Positions 35,159 through 45,815 of a DNA stretch of 64,000 nucleotides are shown in pieces. This stretch comes from Phaeotremella fagi. Taxonomy: Eukaryota > Basidiomycota > Tremellomycetes > Tremellales > Phaeotremellaceae. Position numbers and translations under genes: made by a program. Position 1 is the first letter of the stretch. Each line of letters starts with the position of its first letter. The notes beneath the pieces were generated by a model. It saw nothing but the letters and a program-made list of their open reading frames with translations. It was not told the DNA's origin and did no database searches. Location: NCBI GenBank assembly GCA_001599715.1, contig BCHU01000011.1, positions 744,001 through 808,000 on the forward strand, written 5' to 3'.

Positions 35159-38100
35159 ATGCGTGTCACACTTCTAATCAGTCTCCTACCGTTCCTCGCA
35201 TCTTCCAATGCCTATTTCATCCTTTCCCAACCAATTCTGGAGGTAACCCGATTGGATCCGTGAGTTATCCCTACCACCTATGTCGATTGACACTAAATTG
35301 ATATGGAATATAGGATCGTTAACCCAGGATCTATCTCTTCTCATGTACATACCATAGCTGGTGGATCTAATTTCAACAAACAAATGACCTATAGTTCAAT
35401 GCGTCAAGGGTCATGTACCACCGCTCCAGTTACAGTTGATCTCTCAAATTACTGGATTCCACAATTATACTACTACGATCCAGTCGCTGTCACCTATCAA
35501 GCCATATCAGCTAATTACATGAACGCGTATTACTTGGTAAGAAAAGGATCATCAGGTATCGTCCAAGCCTTCCCAGACGGATTACGAATGATCAGCGGGA
35601 ACCCCAATCGACGAACGTTCAACAGCTCCGATCCCGAATCCCAAGCTATCTCCTACGTCTGTCTAGATTATTCAGGTTCCCATTCAGGTGATCCAGCTTG
35701 GGCCCAACGAAATAATTTCTTTGAACATAATTGTCCACAGGGGATGAGGGCTCAAGTCAATTTCCCACCTTGTTGGGACGGCGTTAATCTCGATTCATCG
35801 GATCATCAATCCCATATGGCCTGGCCTTCTGGTGGAGTCGATGGTGGTGATTGTCCTTCCACTCATCCGGTTCATCTAGTTTCTCTGTTCTACGAATTCA
35901 TCTTTCCAGTTCAGAATTTCCCTTATAACAACGGTAGTATCACTTGGTAAGTGAAATGACTTTTCAGCCTGAGTGGTCAATATTGACGCTTGATCGTTTT
36001 TAGGGTTTGGGCAAACGGTGATACCACTGGATACGGACTTCACGCAGATTTCGTCAACGGATGGCCATCATTGATAAACGGTAGTAATGTCCTTCAAGAC
36101 GCTATCAACCAATGTGACTCCAATAACGGTGTTGGAGGTGAACTTCAAAATTGTCCACCACTAGCTCCTTATTACAACACCAACGCCGGTTCAGCCTGTC
36201 GACCTCAAAACGATTTAGTCAACGAAGACGTCGGTTTGGGTCATACCATCACCCAACTACCAGGTGATAATCCACTTTGGGTCGGTAACGGATCAAAACC
36301 AACTATCGCGGGTTATGTTGAACCCAACACCACCTTCACCGATTTCAAATCAGTCGTCCCTGCTGGATACAACGATGTTGGTTGTATTCAAGACGTCTCA
36401 TCTAGAGCTTTGACTGGCGCAATGATGGTTAGCAGTGGTATGACTAGAGCAGTCTGTGTGGCATTCTGTCAATCTAAAGGATTCCCTCTCGCAGCTATCG
36501 AATACGGTAGTGAATGTTATTGTGATGATCAAATGAGGAATGGTGCTTCCAACACCACCCTTCTGGATCCATCACAATGTTCAATGTCGTGCGCTAACAA
36601 CACCTACGAAACATGTGGTGGAAGTTGGACGATGGAATTGTTCAACAACCCTTCAATGTACGCTTCCGCCACTGCTGCGCTATCAGTGATTCCAGCTGGA
36701 TACGTCGATGTCGGTTGTATAGCTGAAGGACCTAATGGTCGGGCACTCACTGGAGCTTCTTTCAGTAACAGCAACATGACTCGAGGCGCTTGTGTTTCTT
36801 GGTGTCAATCTAGAGGTTTCCCTTTAGCAGGTGTCGAATATTCATCTCAATGTTTCTGCGATAATCAAATGAGGAACGGTGCTTCCAACACCACTTTGTT
36901 GGACCCTTCAAAATGTGGTATGACATGTGCGAACAACACATTCGAGAAATGTGGTGGTTCGTCAACATTGGAATTATTCAACAACATCAACATGTACACT
37001 GTCCCAGTTCAAGTCAATTTTACCGCTTCAACTTCAGTTATACCTTCAGGATACAGTGACACTGGATGTATAGCAGAGGGACCATCCGGAAGAGCTTTAA
37101 CAGCAGCATCGACAAGTAACGCCAACATGACTCGTGGAGTTTGTGTTTCCTACTGCGCCTCTCTTGGATATCCTTTAGCAGGTGTTGAATACAGTCGCGA
37201 ATGCTACTGTGATTTCCAAATGCGAAACGGAGCTTCCAACACGACTTTACTACCATCTTCAAAATGTTCTATTCCATGTGCTAACAACACGGCAGAATTC
37301 TGTGGTGGTTCAAGTACACTTGAATTATTCACTAACCCCTCCCTCTTCCCTGCTCCAATCACTTTACCAACAGGTTGGACATCGAACGGATGTATGACAG
37401 AATCTTCAAGTGGTCGTGCGCTCTCTCAATATTCTTTCACTTCTAGTTCAATGACACAAAATCTTTGTGTTTCGACTTGCGCTGGTAAAGGATACAAATA
37501 CGCCGGTGTCGAATATTCAAGTGAATGTTATTGTGGAAACTCTTTCAATACTGGTTCGGTCGCTGCGGCTAGTACTGATTGTAACATGCTTTGTAGTGGT
37601 GATAGAACTAGTGTTTGTGGTGCTGGAGGTAGATTGACTACTTTTGTCAATACACTCTCGGTTTCGTCTTCGTCTTCGTCAATTGTTTCATCCTCTTCTG
37701 CTTCTTCATCTTCATCGGTTTCCTCTTCAAAACCAGTCTCTTCATCCATCTCTACATCCGCCGTATCATCATCATCATCATCATCGTCATCGTCGTCATC
37801 ATCATCATCTGCCAGTACAACAAGCTCATCAACCACACCCTCAACTTCCTCAGCAGCGGTCGCAGCAGCAATAGGTTGTTTCACAGATTCACAACCTCGT
37901 CTCTTGAACGGAACTTCGTCTTCAGGTTCAACAATGACCAATCAACTCTGTATCTCTACATGCGCACAACAAGGTTACGCTTATGCAGGAACGGAGTACA
38001 CTCAGGTAAGTCATCCTTTCTTTCCGTCCCGATCTATATTTGAAAATCCTTGTTAACGTAATAATAGGAATGTTATTGTGGTAACTACTTAAACAAAGCT

Positions 38101-38277
38101 GCTCAAATCTCAAAAACTTCTTGTAGCATGGCTTGTACAGGTGATTCAACTCAGATGTGTGGTGGGAACTGGGCACTCAGCGTTTCTTCAACTGGTGTTG
38201 GGAAACCTGTTAGTTATGGTACGACACCCAATGGAGTTTCTAGAAGATCTAGAAAACCTAGGTTCAATCGTGTTTGA
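35159..38277 (+). CDS. Secreted DUF1996 protein with five WSC domains
   Basis: Four exons (35159-35259, 35314-35946, 36004-38005, 38068-38277) encode 981 residues. A signal peptide (MRVTLLISLLPFLASSNAY) leads into a DUF1996 domain (about 30-395; RLDPIVNPG across the first splice, SSHVHTIAGG, VNFPPCWDGVNLD). Five WSC domains follow. The first three, near residues 430-720, are very alike, each with MRNGASNTTLL and six to eight Cys. The fourth ends with Cys-Gly-Ala-Gly-Gly. A 60-residue poly-Ser linker separates the fifth. WSC modules bind wall polysaccharide, so an extracellular or wall role is likely. There is no GPI-like hydrophobic tail; the C-terminus is basic. Confidence 0.92.
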
Positions 38278-38556
38278 TTTTTTTAGAAGTTAGAAATATA
38301 GTGGACTTTATTTGAATACGTTTCTTTCTCTTTGATACCGTGTCTTATATACCTTTTTTCGTTTTGTTATGTCAATTATGAATTTTTGTGAGAAGAAAAG
38401 CAGCATTGCAATTGTCCGCATTAATCGTTGGCTATAGAGCGATAATCAAAGTGGAGACTAAAGCTTGCTGAATGGTAATAAAATACATAAACCCGTCGTT
38501 TTATGACTTCCCAACGCGTCAATCAAATTCTCACACATAGACTTCACTTAGCAATC

Positions 38557-39418
38557 TCAAATATTAGCTTCCCAACTAACACCACATCCACATGCACCAC
38601 CCTGTTTAGCTTGAGGATTATTTTGAATTTTGAAAGACGAGCCGATCAATTCCGTTCCGTAATGTAACGTTGATCCTGTATTTTGTGTTAGCTAGCATTC
38701 ATTTTCTACAAATGGAAATAGAAGCTAACCTTTTAACAAACCCAATGAAACCAGATCGACGATCACTGGTATAGATTGAACACCATCTGGTAAGAAGATA
38801 CTACAAGTTCAGGTCAGTTTTCGGTGGTGAATGGAATGCATCGTTATAAACCCACTAATCATCAACACCCCTTTCTTCAGTTAATGCCATGGTATACTGG
38901 TATCCATGACAACCACCAGATTCCACACCGATACGTAAAGCTAAAGGTGAATTCGCTATCGTATCGGATGGTTCACGAGCAGTGATAGTAGTTAATTGCT
39001 GCACAATTCGTTAGATAATATCCTAACTAAGGAGCGACATCTGACTCACATTAACAGCATCAGGGGTCAATATTATAGAAGCCTCTTCTTCAGGTATTAA
39101 CTTGATATCGTCATCGAAGAATCCTTCTGATTTAATCTTTTCTAAAGACGGCGGTATAACCTTCAATTTCCTTTGTGTCGATGTGTTTAATGGTGGAGGG
39201 GGAGTTGAAGTCGATGGCGTTGAAAGGGTGCTTGCGTACCTTCGATTATTCAACTTGGGTATTGATTGTTTTAATGGGAATGATGGTGATTGAAATGAAA
39301 TTGATGAAATCGATTTATGACCTATCAAGATCCTTGGATGAGTCAGATGTTTCGAGAATGAAATAGGGGGAAGTGAATGGAGGATTGTTTTGGAGGATGA
39401 AGCGATCTTTGAAGCCAT
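38557..39418 (-). CDS. ISA2: Mitochondrial iron-sulfur assembly protein ISA2
   Basis: Four exons (39418-39050, 38998-38856, 38800-38730, 38675-38557) give 233 residues. A long Ser/Pro/Arg-rich mitochondrial presequence is followed by the A-type domain starting IILTPDAVNQLTTIT. Metal-binding Cys are C153 (GVESGGCHGYQY) and C223/C225 (GACGCGVSW). LKGSTLHYGTELIGSSFKI matches Isa2 rather than Isa1. It works with Isa1 and Iba57 to make [4Fe-4S] clusters for aconitase-type enzymes and radical-SAM proteins. The donor of intron 3 is GTTAGC, a weak site. Confidence 0.92.
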
Positions 39419-39846
39419 TGTTAGTCACCGATGTTCTTCTATGATTTACGTCTATAGTCTATGATCTGAGTGTGATGTCGATATCTATAGTAAAATTGGA
39501 TGATGGTAAGTGATGAACAGCGGAAATTGTCGAAGGCAAAAGCGAAGACGAGTTCCGAGCTGTTGCGACTGCCACGTGGTAGCTGTCTGTGGCACTTTTT
39601 GCTCCCGCGACTCAATTACTTTTTGTACTTGTAACCTTTTGCCGACGATCCTGCCATGCCGACATGAATACGCAACAGTCTTTGAAGACCGAGGTTAAGA
39701 TTGGTTTACGTCCATTCTCTCCCCGATTAATACGCAAACGTATTTGTTATGGAATACAAGCCGAATAGTAAACCACTGAGTTTGAATTGAACAGAAACAG
39801 TGTCAGCCGATGCGTAAGCTTATCGGCGTCTTTCACGATGGAAAGG

Positions 39847-39853
39847 TATAAAA
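39847..39853 (+). promoter_or_regulatory. TATA box
   Basis: TATAAAA about 88 nt upstream of the ATG at 39935, well placed for that gene. Confidence 0.5.
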
Positions 39854-39934
39854 GGTAAAGAGAAAAGATCATCTTGATCAGTCTCTCATCATCACTTAAT
39901 CTTTTCTCAAACCACAACACATTAAAGAATAATA

Positions 39935-41067
39935 ATGCAACCAACACCAAACCAACTTCACGGACATAAATGGTGGGCACCACCTTCGTTCCACTACTCC
40001 ATAAGAAGTGGTATGACCTATCCAACCGGTGGACACATTCCACCCGAGGCTTTGGGTAACGCTTCGCACGCAGCTGGTAACATGGCCACTGGAGCTGCGT
40101 CAGCTATGGAATCTCAAGCTGCTCATTTCGCTTCTCCAGCTGCTGGTGGAGCTGCAGGCGGTGGCGGTGGCGGTATACCACCAAGAGGAGGAGTTTGGAG
40201 TCATCATTATCAAGCTGAATTCCCTCGTTATTATCATAGAGCTATGCGTCGTAGGATGTTCGCCTCTAGACTTCTTTGGGTGAGTAGTTTCCGTTCATCT
40301 CATTTAAGTTGTACTGACTAACATGTTTAAGTTCGGTATAGGTATCGGTGCAGCCACTTGGTATATCCGCGGTAAAGAACATCGAGAACAACGATTCATC
40401 GAGAACAACAACAACAACGGATCATTCTTCACTCCAAACACCCGTTCACCATGTCGATCATATCCACCCCCAAATAATCACACCATCAACTCCCAATTCC
40501 AATCTCAACCACAACTAAATCCCTCACCCGCAGTTTTGAACGAATCATCACCAATTCTATCAGCAGTCTCTCAAATTGAACAACCCCAAGAGAATCCGGT
40601 GATCGCTGAACAAAGAGAAGAGAGACGAAGACATTGGGGTTGGGGCGGTAGACATCGTGCACGAAGAGATGAAGCTGCTGTCGTCACAGCCACTCCAACT
40701 TCCATCGAACCTGAGAATAAATCCCAATCGGAATCAATAGACGAAGTGGCGAAAATCCGTGAAGCCGTTGAAAAGCTTTGGGACGAAAGAAGGAAAGAAG
40801 CTCAATCGGCTCAAGACCGAGCTACTGAGAAGGTTAGTTTTTCTAATCTCAGTGGGATGAAATTGGAATGCTCATATTTTATCTTAATCGTTTAGGCTAG
40901 AGATTACGCACGTGAGAAACTAGAAACTCTTAGTTTGGCCGTTGACACTCTTCGCGAGGTAGGTTTGTGATTTCTTTAGGGGGAAAGTGCTTTTGACTGA
41001 TGTTGAACATTATTAGTCTTTGAAACGGGAGGAAAGAAAGAATAACGAGAGTAAAAAACTCGTTTAG
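39935..41067 (+). CDS. Predicted single-pass membrane protein with C-terminal coiled coil
   Basis: Four exons (39935-40279, 40332-40832, 40896-40958, 41017-41067) encode 319 residues. The N-terminal 100 residues contain HKWWAPPSFHYSIRSGMTYP and a Gly/Ala-rich stretch. A hydrophobic segment spans the first splice (FASRLLW joined to FGIGIGAATWYIRG). An Asn/Pro/Ser-rich linker and an Arg/Trp patch (RRRHWGWGGRHRARRD) follow. The C-terminal 80 residues are charged and helical with a heptad feel (VAKIREAVEKLWDERRKEAQ, KLETLSLAVDTLRESLKREE). I know no family. An anchored tether, for example on mitochondrial or ER membrane, is possible but unproven. Confidence 0.7.
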
Positions 41068-41271
41068 TGTGAAATTTCAAATAGAATTCTGTGTTCCCAT
41101 AGTATCATGCATTGCTCGAACAAAAAGTCAACGTGTACTGCATCTCAGAAGCAAATACTCTAATTTCTATTTTGCATTGAGCCAAGGGCAACGGACGATC
41201 AATCAACTAAAAGATAAAAACTGAAATCTACATAAACCACAACCACCCCTTCGAACCTGAAACCAAATGAT

Positions 41272-43120
41272 CTAAAGTACATATCTAAATTCTGGTCTGT
41301 TTTTATCGGTCAAATCAACAAAGTTATCTGGACTATCGATGACGGGAGTATCGGTATGCCCTTCAAGAGCTGCAGCAGTCTTCTCATCTTCTGAAGTACC
41401 AGTTCGTTGAGATGGTACAGCTGATGGACTTGGACCTAAAGCGTCTCTTCTGGAGTTCTCACGAGCGAATAGAACTCTAAGAACTAAGGAGGCGACGATG
41501 GTGAATACCATAGCTACGATCACTGAGATCCAAGTTGATCTGTATTTGACAGTGACTTCTTGTGAGAATACAAGACTGTGAGAGGAAAGTGAGTTAGTTA
41601 TGGATGATGAAGTGTCCGAGTTTTAACTCACTATGCAGCTGCAATGTTTCCAACATTGTAACCGATAAAGATTGCACCAGAGGTAACAGCTTTCTTGGTG
41701 GTACCAGCTACGTTGGCTGAAGCGATGGTAAGGAGTAAAACGTATGGTGCACCGAAACTAGCGACAAGGTAGTAACCGAAAAGTGGGACACCTCTTGGAT
41801 CCCAAGGAGCAAGCCATAAGATAAGAGCACCAACGATGATGGGAATACAGGTAACTGGGAGGATCTGTACAGATGTTAGCTATTATAGAAGGGACATTGC
41901 TAGGAGGACATACATAAGTTCTGATGTTCTTGTAACGATCAGCGAAGAAGGTTGCAATGTAAATGAAAACACAGGTGAAAGCTCCTCCAGGAATTTGGAG
42001 GGCGATAGATTGAAGTGAAGTGTAACCGAAAGTTGCGATAATACGAGCACCAAAAGCAGTGACTGAACCGTTACAAATCTAATAATGTGTTGGTCAGTAT
42101 ATTTTAACTTTGAAAAAAGTCGTGTGACAACGTACATAGATAGAAGCACCTAGTAAAAGGTAGATCCATGTTTTGATGTCAAGCAAAGCCTCGACGAATT
42201 GGGAAGAGGAGAACTTTTGTCTATCTTTGCCCCAAGGGTTTTCTTCGAATCGACGAATAAGAAGTGCTTTCTCGTCAGCATTGAAGTATCTACCTGGTTG
42301 AAGTGGTGATTCAGGTAAGAAGAAGAGGATAACGAATGACCAAGCGATGGTGACTGAACCTGCGAAAAGGTACATGTATTTCCATGGGTGTAAAGCACCA
42401 CCTGCAGATCCAAGACCGTAATTCAAAGCACCTGAGATCATGGAGAAGATCTATTGACAAGTCAGTTTCGATCAAACTATTCAAGTTTGTCATCAGCGAC
42501 TTACACCTGTAGCTGAATACCAGATACCTAGACGTTTAGCTTGTTCATATGGTTTATACCATAAACAAGTGATAGCGATGAAAGCAGGTGAGACGGCACT
42601 TTCCATCAAACCGAGGAAAACACGTTGAGCAACCAAACCCTCATAGTTTGTAACGACGACTGTGAGGATACAGACCACACCCCAAAGGAAGACAACGAGA
42701 GCAGCGGCTTTAGCAAGGGGCACACGAGCAAAGATCAATGCCATAGGTAGAACAGCTACGATGTATCCATAGTAGAACTATGGACAGTGTTAGATCGAGA
42801 ACTGGATGGATAACAGAGGGGAAGACTTACGGCGGCAGTAGCAGTTGAATATCTGGTAGTAACAGTAACACCGTTAACGACTTCAGATAAACCTAAATCT
42901 GCAATAATACCGAAGACAGATGCAGAACCTAAGACAGCTTTGTCATAGAATTGAAGACCCAAAGTGATGGTAAGGATTGGCATAACTAAACGAAGTGAAA
43001 TCAGGGATCGGATCACAAGATCAAGTTCACACCATGTTAAAACATACGTATTAAATCCAATTTCCATACCAAAGCCCTCTCGGCTTTACGCAAAGTTTCT
43101 AAATCTTTTGAGCTGTCCAT
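41272..43120 (-). CDS. MFS anion:cation symporter (Dal5/allantoate permease type)
   Basis: Seven exons (43120-43048, 42985-42831, 42777-42505, 42450-42136, 42078-41914, 41864-41632, 41575-41272) give 505 residues, the usual size of the family. Twelve hydrophobic segments can be traced. Family marks are LQFYDKAVLGSASVFGI in TM1, QRVFLGLMESAVSPAFIAIT in TM4-5, LPESPLQPGRYFNADEKALL in the central loop, and IFIGYNVGNIAAAYLVFSQE late. Dal5-family members carry allantoate, nicotinate, pantothenate, biotin or small carboxylates. The acidic C-terminal tail may be a regulatory site. It shares a 1-kb promoter with the oxygenase gene at 44153. Confidence 0.9.
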
Positions 43121-44152
43121 TTTTTTAGTTTCTAAATAAATGGGAAAATGAAAATGGGAATTAGGGGACGGGAAAAGAACAAGAAATCGTGGGATTCCAA
43201 AGTAGATATTATACCTTCACCGATATCTCTCCCAGATACGTCTGACAAATACGGTCTATCGTATCGCGACAGCTAACGTGCTCAAGAATAGGATATTTGT
43301 TATCCGGAGGTGTTGATTGAGTGATAAGCTCGATGAGTGTTTATGGTTATTTGTTATTGTTTTCGGAGGAGAATCAAGAGATCCGGATGATAAGTATTTT
43401 ATGAAAATCAAGTGAGGTTTTCTGAAAAATAATGTAGGTTTTTCATACTTCGGATGCCGGAGCTCCTTGTTCAGATTCCAAGATCGCGCAATCTGAGATC
43501 TTGGTCCGTGTGGCGGCATTCCAGTACATTGGCAAGTTCAGTGGAGGGGTGTCTAAGTTTACCTGTCAAGGATTCTCTCTAGAACGCTTAAAACTCGTCA
43601 GAATGCACAGGAGGAGTCAATATACCAGAAAAAGTCAACCTATAATCTTATCCACTGACGATATCTCATGATTTTTAACCTTGGACTGAAAACTTAGGCT
43701 GTGGTGAGACCTAAATACTAGTTCTTTATTTTTCGTAGCTCAGTCCACTTTATGTAGTTCCAATTCAGAAAATGAGTTCTCAACGACGTAAACTGAAATC
43801 CATTACGAAAAATGGAATTTATTGGAGATTTATGCAATTCTTTTGGCTGGATGTGCAAAATCGTCAGTGGGTAACAGCTCCGACAAACGCCTCCGTTATC
43901 TTAGTTTTCAGCTCCGAGTCAAGTCGCGGTAAGAACATCATGATGTGCTTTGTCTGTTTCGGAAGAACAGATAGACAGCTCAGCTGAAAAAGATTGGTCT
44001 TCGGAGGCGGAGGTCATGCAGTAGCATATGTGTTTGTTGTATTCAACGTATCTTCATACAAAAGATACATAAGAGACGATTCTTTGCTGATTTGACGAAC
44101 ACAATAACCCAAATCCAAATCCAAATCTACCGTAGAAATCAAAACATCCACA
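43121..44152. promoter_or_regulatory. Shared divergent promoter, transporter and oxygenase
   Basis: About 1 kb between two divergent genes. A 71-codon frame at 43772-43987 is not accepted. The region is long for this compact genome, consistent with regulated transcription, possibly by the nearby Zn2Cys6 factor. A conserved CGG-type site was not identified with confidence. Confidence 0.4.
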
Positions 44153-45482
44153 ATGGCCATCGCACCAATTCCAAAATGGGATCGACCTGAACCCACCAAA
44201 GTCCCACTCAACTATGCAGACCTCACCAACATCGATCTATCATTATTCAACACTGAAGAAGGTAAACTTGAGCTAGTCGAGACTATCCGACATGCACTTA
44301 CCGACGTTGGATTTTGGATCGTCACTGGGACCACGTTCTCTGAAGAGGAGATCGAACAACAATTCGCTATCGGTCAAGCATTCTATAACCAACCTCTTGA
44401 AGAGAGAAACTCCAACAAAGCTGATCTAGCCAACGGTGGTTATTTCGGTTATCGAGGTGTAAGTCTACCTTACCCCCGTTGTTCTATTTGGTGTACTAAC
44501 AAGAGAACTAGGCTTGGGAACGTACGATCAACGGAACCGATGTCCTAGATAACATGGAATTAGTCAATCTACCAAAATATTCCAAAGATTACGTCGATGC
44601 CCCCCGTCATCAAATTTTCAAAGATCACGAAGAAATCATCGCCAACTTCCATCGAAGATGTTGGCACGACGTTGCTCGACCTTTATTCGTTCTTTTCGCA
44701 CTCGCTTTAGAACTTCCTGAGAACTATTTCGTTGAGAGACATGAATATGATCAACCAAGTCAAGATCATTTACGTTATGTAGGTCATAGGTCGGATTTGA
44801 CTTTGAGAACTCTTGCTGATGTCTGATGTAGATGATGTACCATCCAAGATCAAAGGAGGAAGATGCAAAATGTAACAATCTTTGGTCATGGGCTCACACA
44901 GGTAGGTCGATCAACAACTAATAGAACTCAACTAATAACCTTTCAACAGATTACGGATCCCTCACTCTACTATTCTCACAAACAGTTTCCGGTCTACAAG
45001 TCAAAATGCCAAACGGCGAATACAAAGATATCAAACCCCTTAAAGGCTCTATCGTAGTCAACGTCGCCGACACCCTAAGTTTCATGACCAAAGGTTACCT
45101 CAAATCGACGATACACAGGGTAACAAGACCACCAGCAGATCAAGATCATATCCAGTAAGTCCGAATCTTCATCACCTCTCCTCATTTCTTATTTCAGTAA
45201 CTGATGGACATTTCTAGTCGTGTTGGTGTAATCTACGGTTGTAGACCTAACGACGACGTTCCAGTCGTAGTCGCTCCTTCCCCACTGTTGGAGAGATTAG
45301 GGATGATAACATCGGACGAAACTAAGATCACGTCAGAAACAGCTACTGCAGCTGATTACGTCGCATCAAGAGTTAAAGCCGTACATGCCTCCTCTACATA
45401 TGGTGCTGCACCCGGTACTAAATTCAAATACAAGGATTTAGAGATTATTGAAAATCACGCTGACGCTGGTGTTTCCATTTAA
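44153..45482 (+). CDS. 2-oxoglutarate/Fe(II) oxygenase (isopenicillin N synthase-like)
   Basis: Five exons (44153-44458, 44512-44778, 44832-44901, 44950-45154, 45218-45482) give 370 residues. An N-terminal DIOX_N domain (ALTDVGFWIVTG; FGYRGAWERTING) precedes the double-stranded beta-helix. The iron ligands are H213 and D215 (WSWAHTDYGSLTLLF, across a splice) and H270 (KSTIHRVTRPP), with R284 (HRVGVIYG) likely to hold 2-oxoglutarate. Fungal members oxidise small metabolites such as pyrimidines, purines or flavonoid-like compounds. Substrate cannot be told here. Its divergent transporter neighbour and convergent Zn2Cys6 regulator suggest a catabolic role. Confidence 0.92.
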
Positions 45483-45815
45483 GGATTTTCTGTCATGAGT
45501 TTCCGTGGGGTTTACGAGGTGGATTGTTTTAGTTTATTGCTTTTTGTATAGAAGTTAGAATGCAGTTGTTACATCAATGTTACTGTTTGCAGCGGAGTTT
45601 ACCAAATGATGGTACATGTAGTAATGCTAGACCCTACAAATGTACATGAAATGCCTTACAACGTTTTTAATGATATCGTCACTCCTAACATTTGATGTAG
45701 CATCCATAATCTAGTACATCCGTACCAATGCAATGTTTCTACAAACCATCCGCCGCCATACCATCAAAAGGTGGAAACATGAAGGTCGAAACGCACTAAC
45801 AGCCAAATATATTAA
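45483..45815. other. Convergent 3' region
   Basis: 333 nt between the 3' ends of the oxygenase and the regulator. Nothing else is seen. Confidence 0.45.

Noticed and set aside
37528..37941. Acidic minus-strand frame with an Asp run
   Set aside because: Antisense of the poly-Ser linker (TCA/TCG repeats) in the WSC gene.
43772..43987. 71-codon frame in the transporter/oxygenase promoter
   Set aside because: Composition unlike neighbours and placed within a divergent promoter; likely chance.
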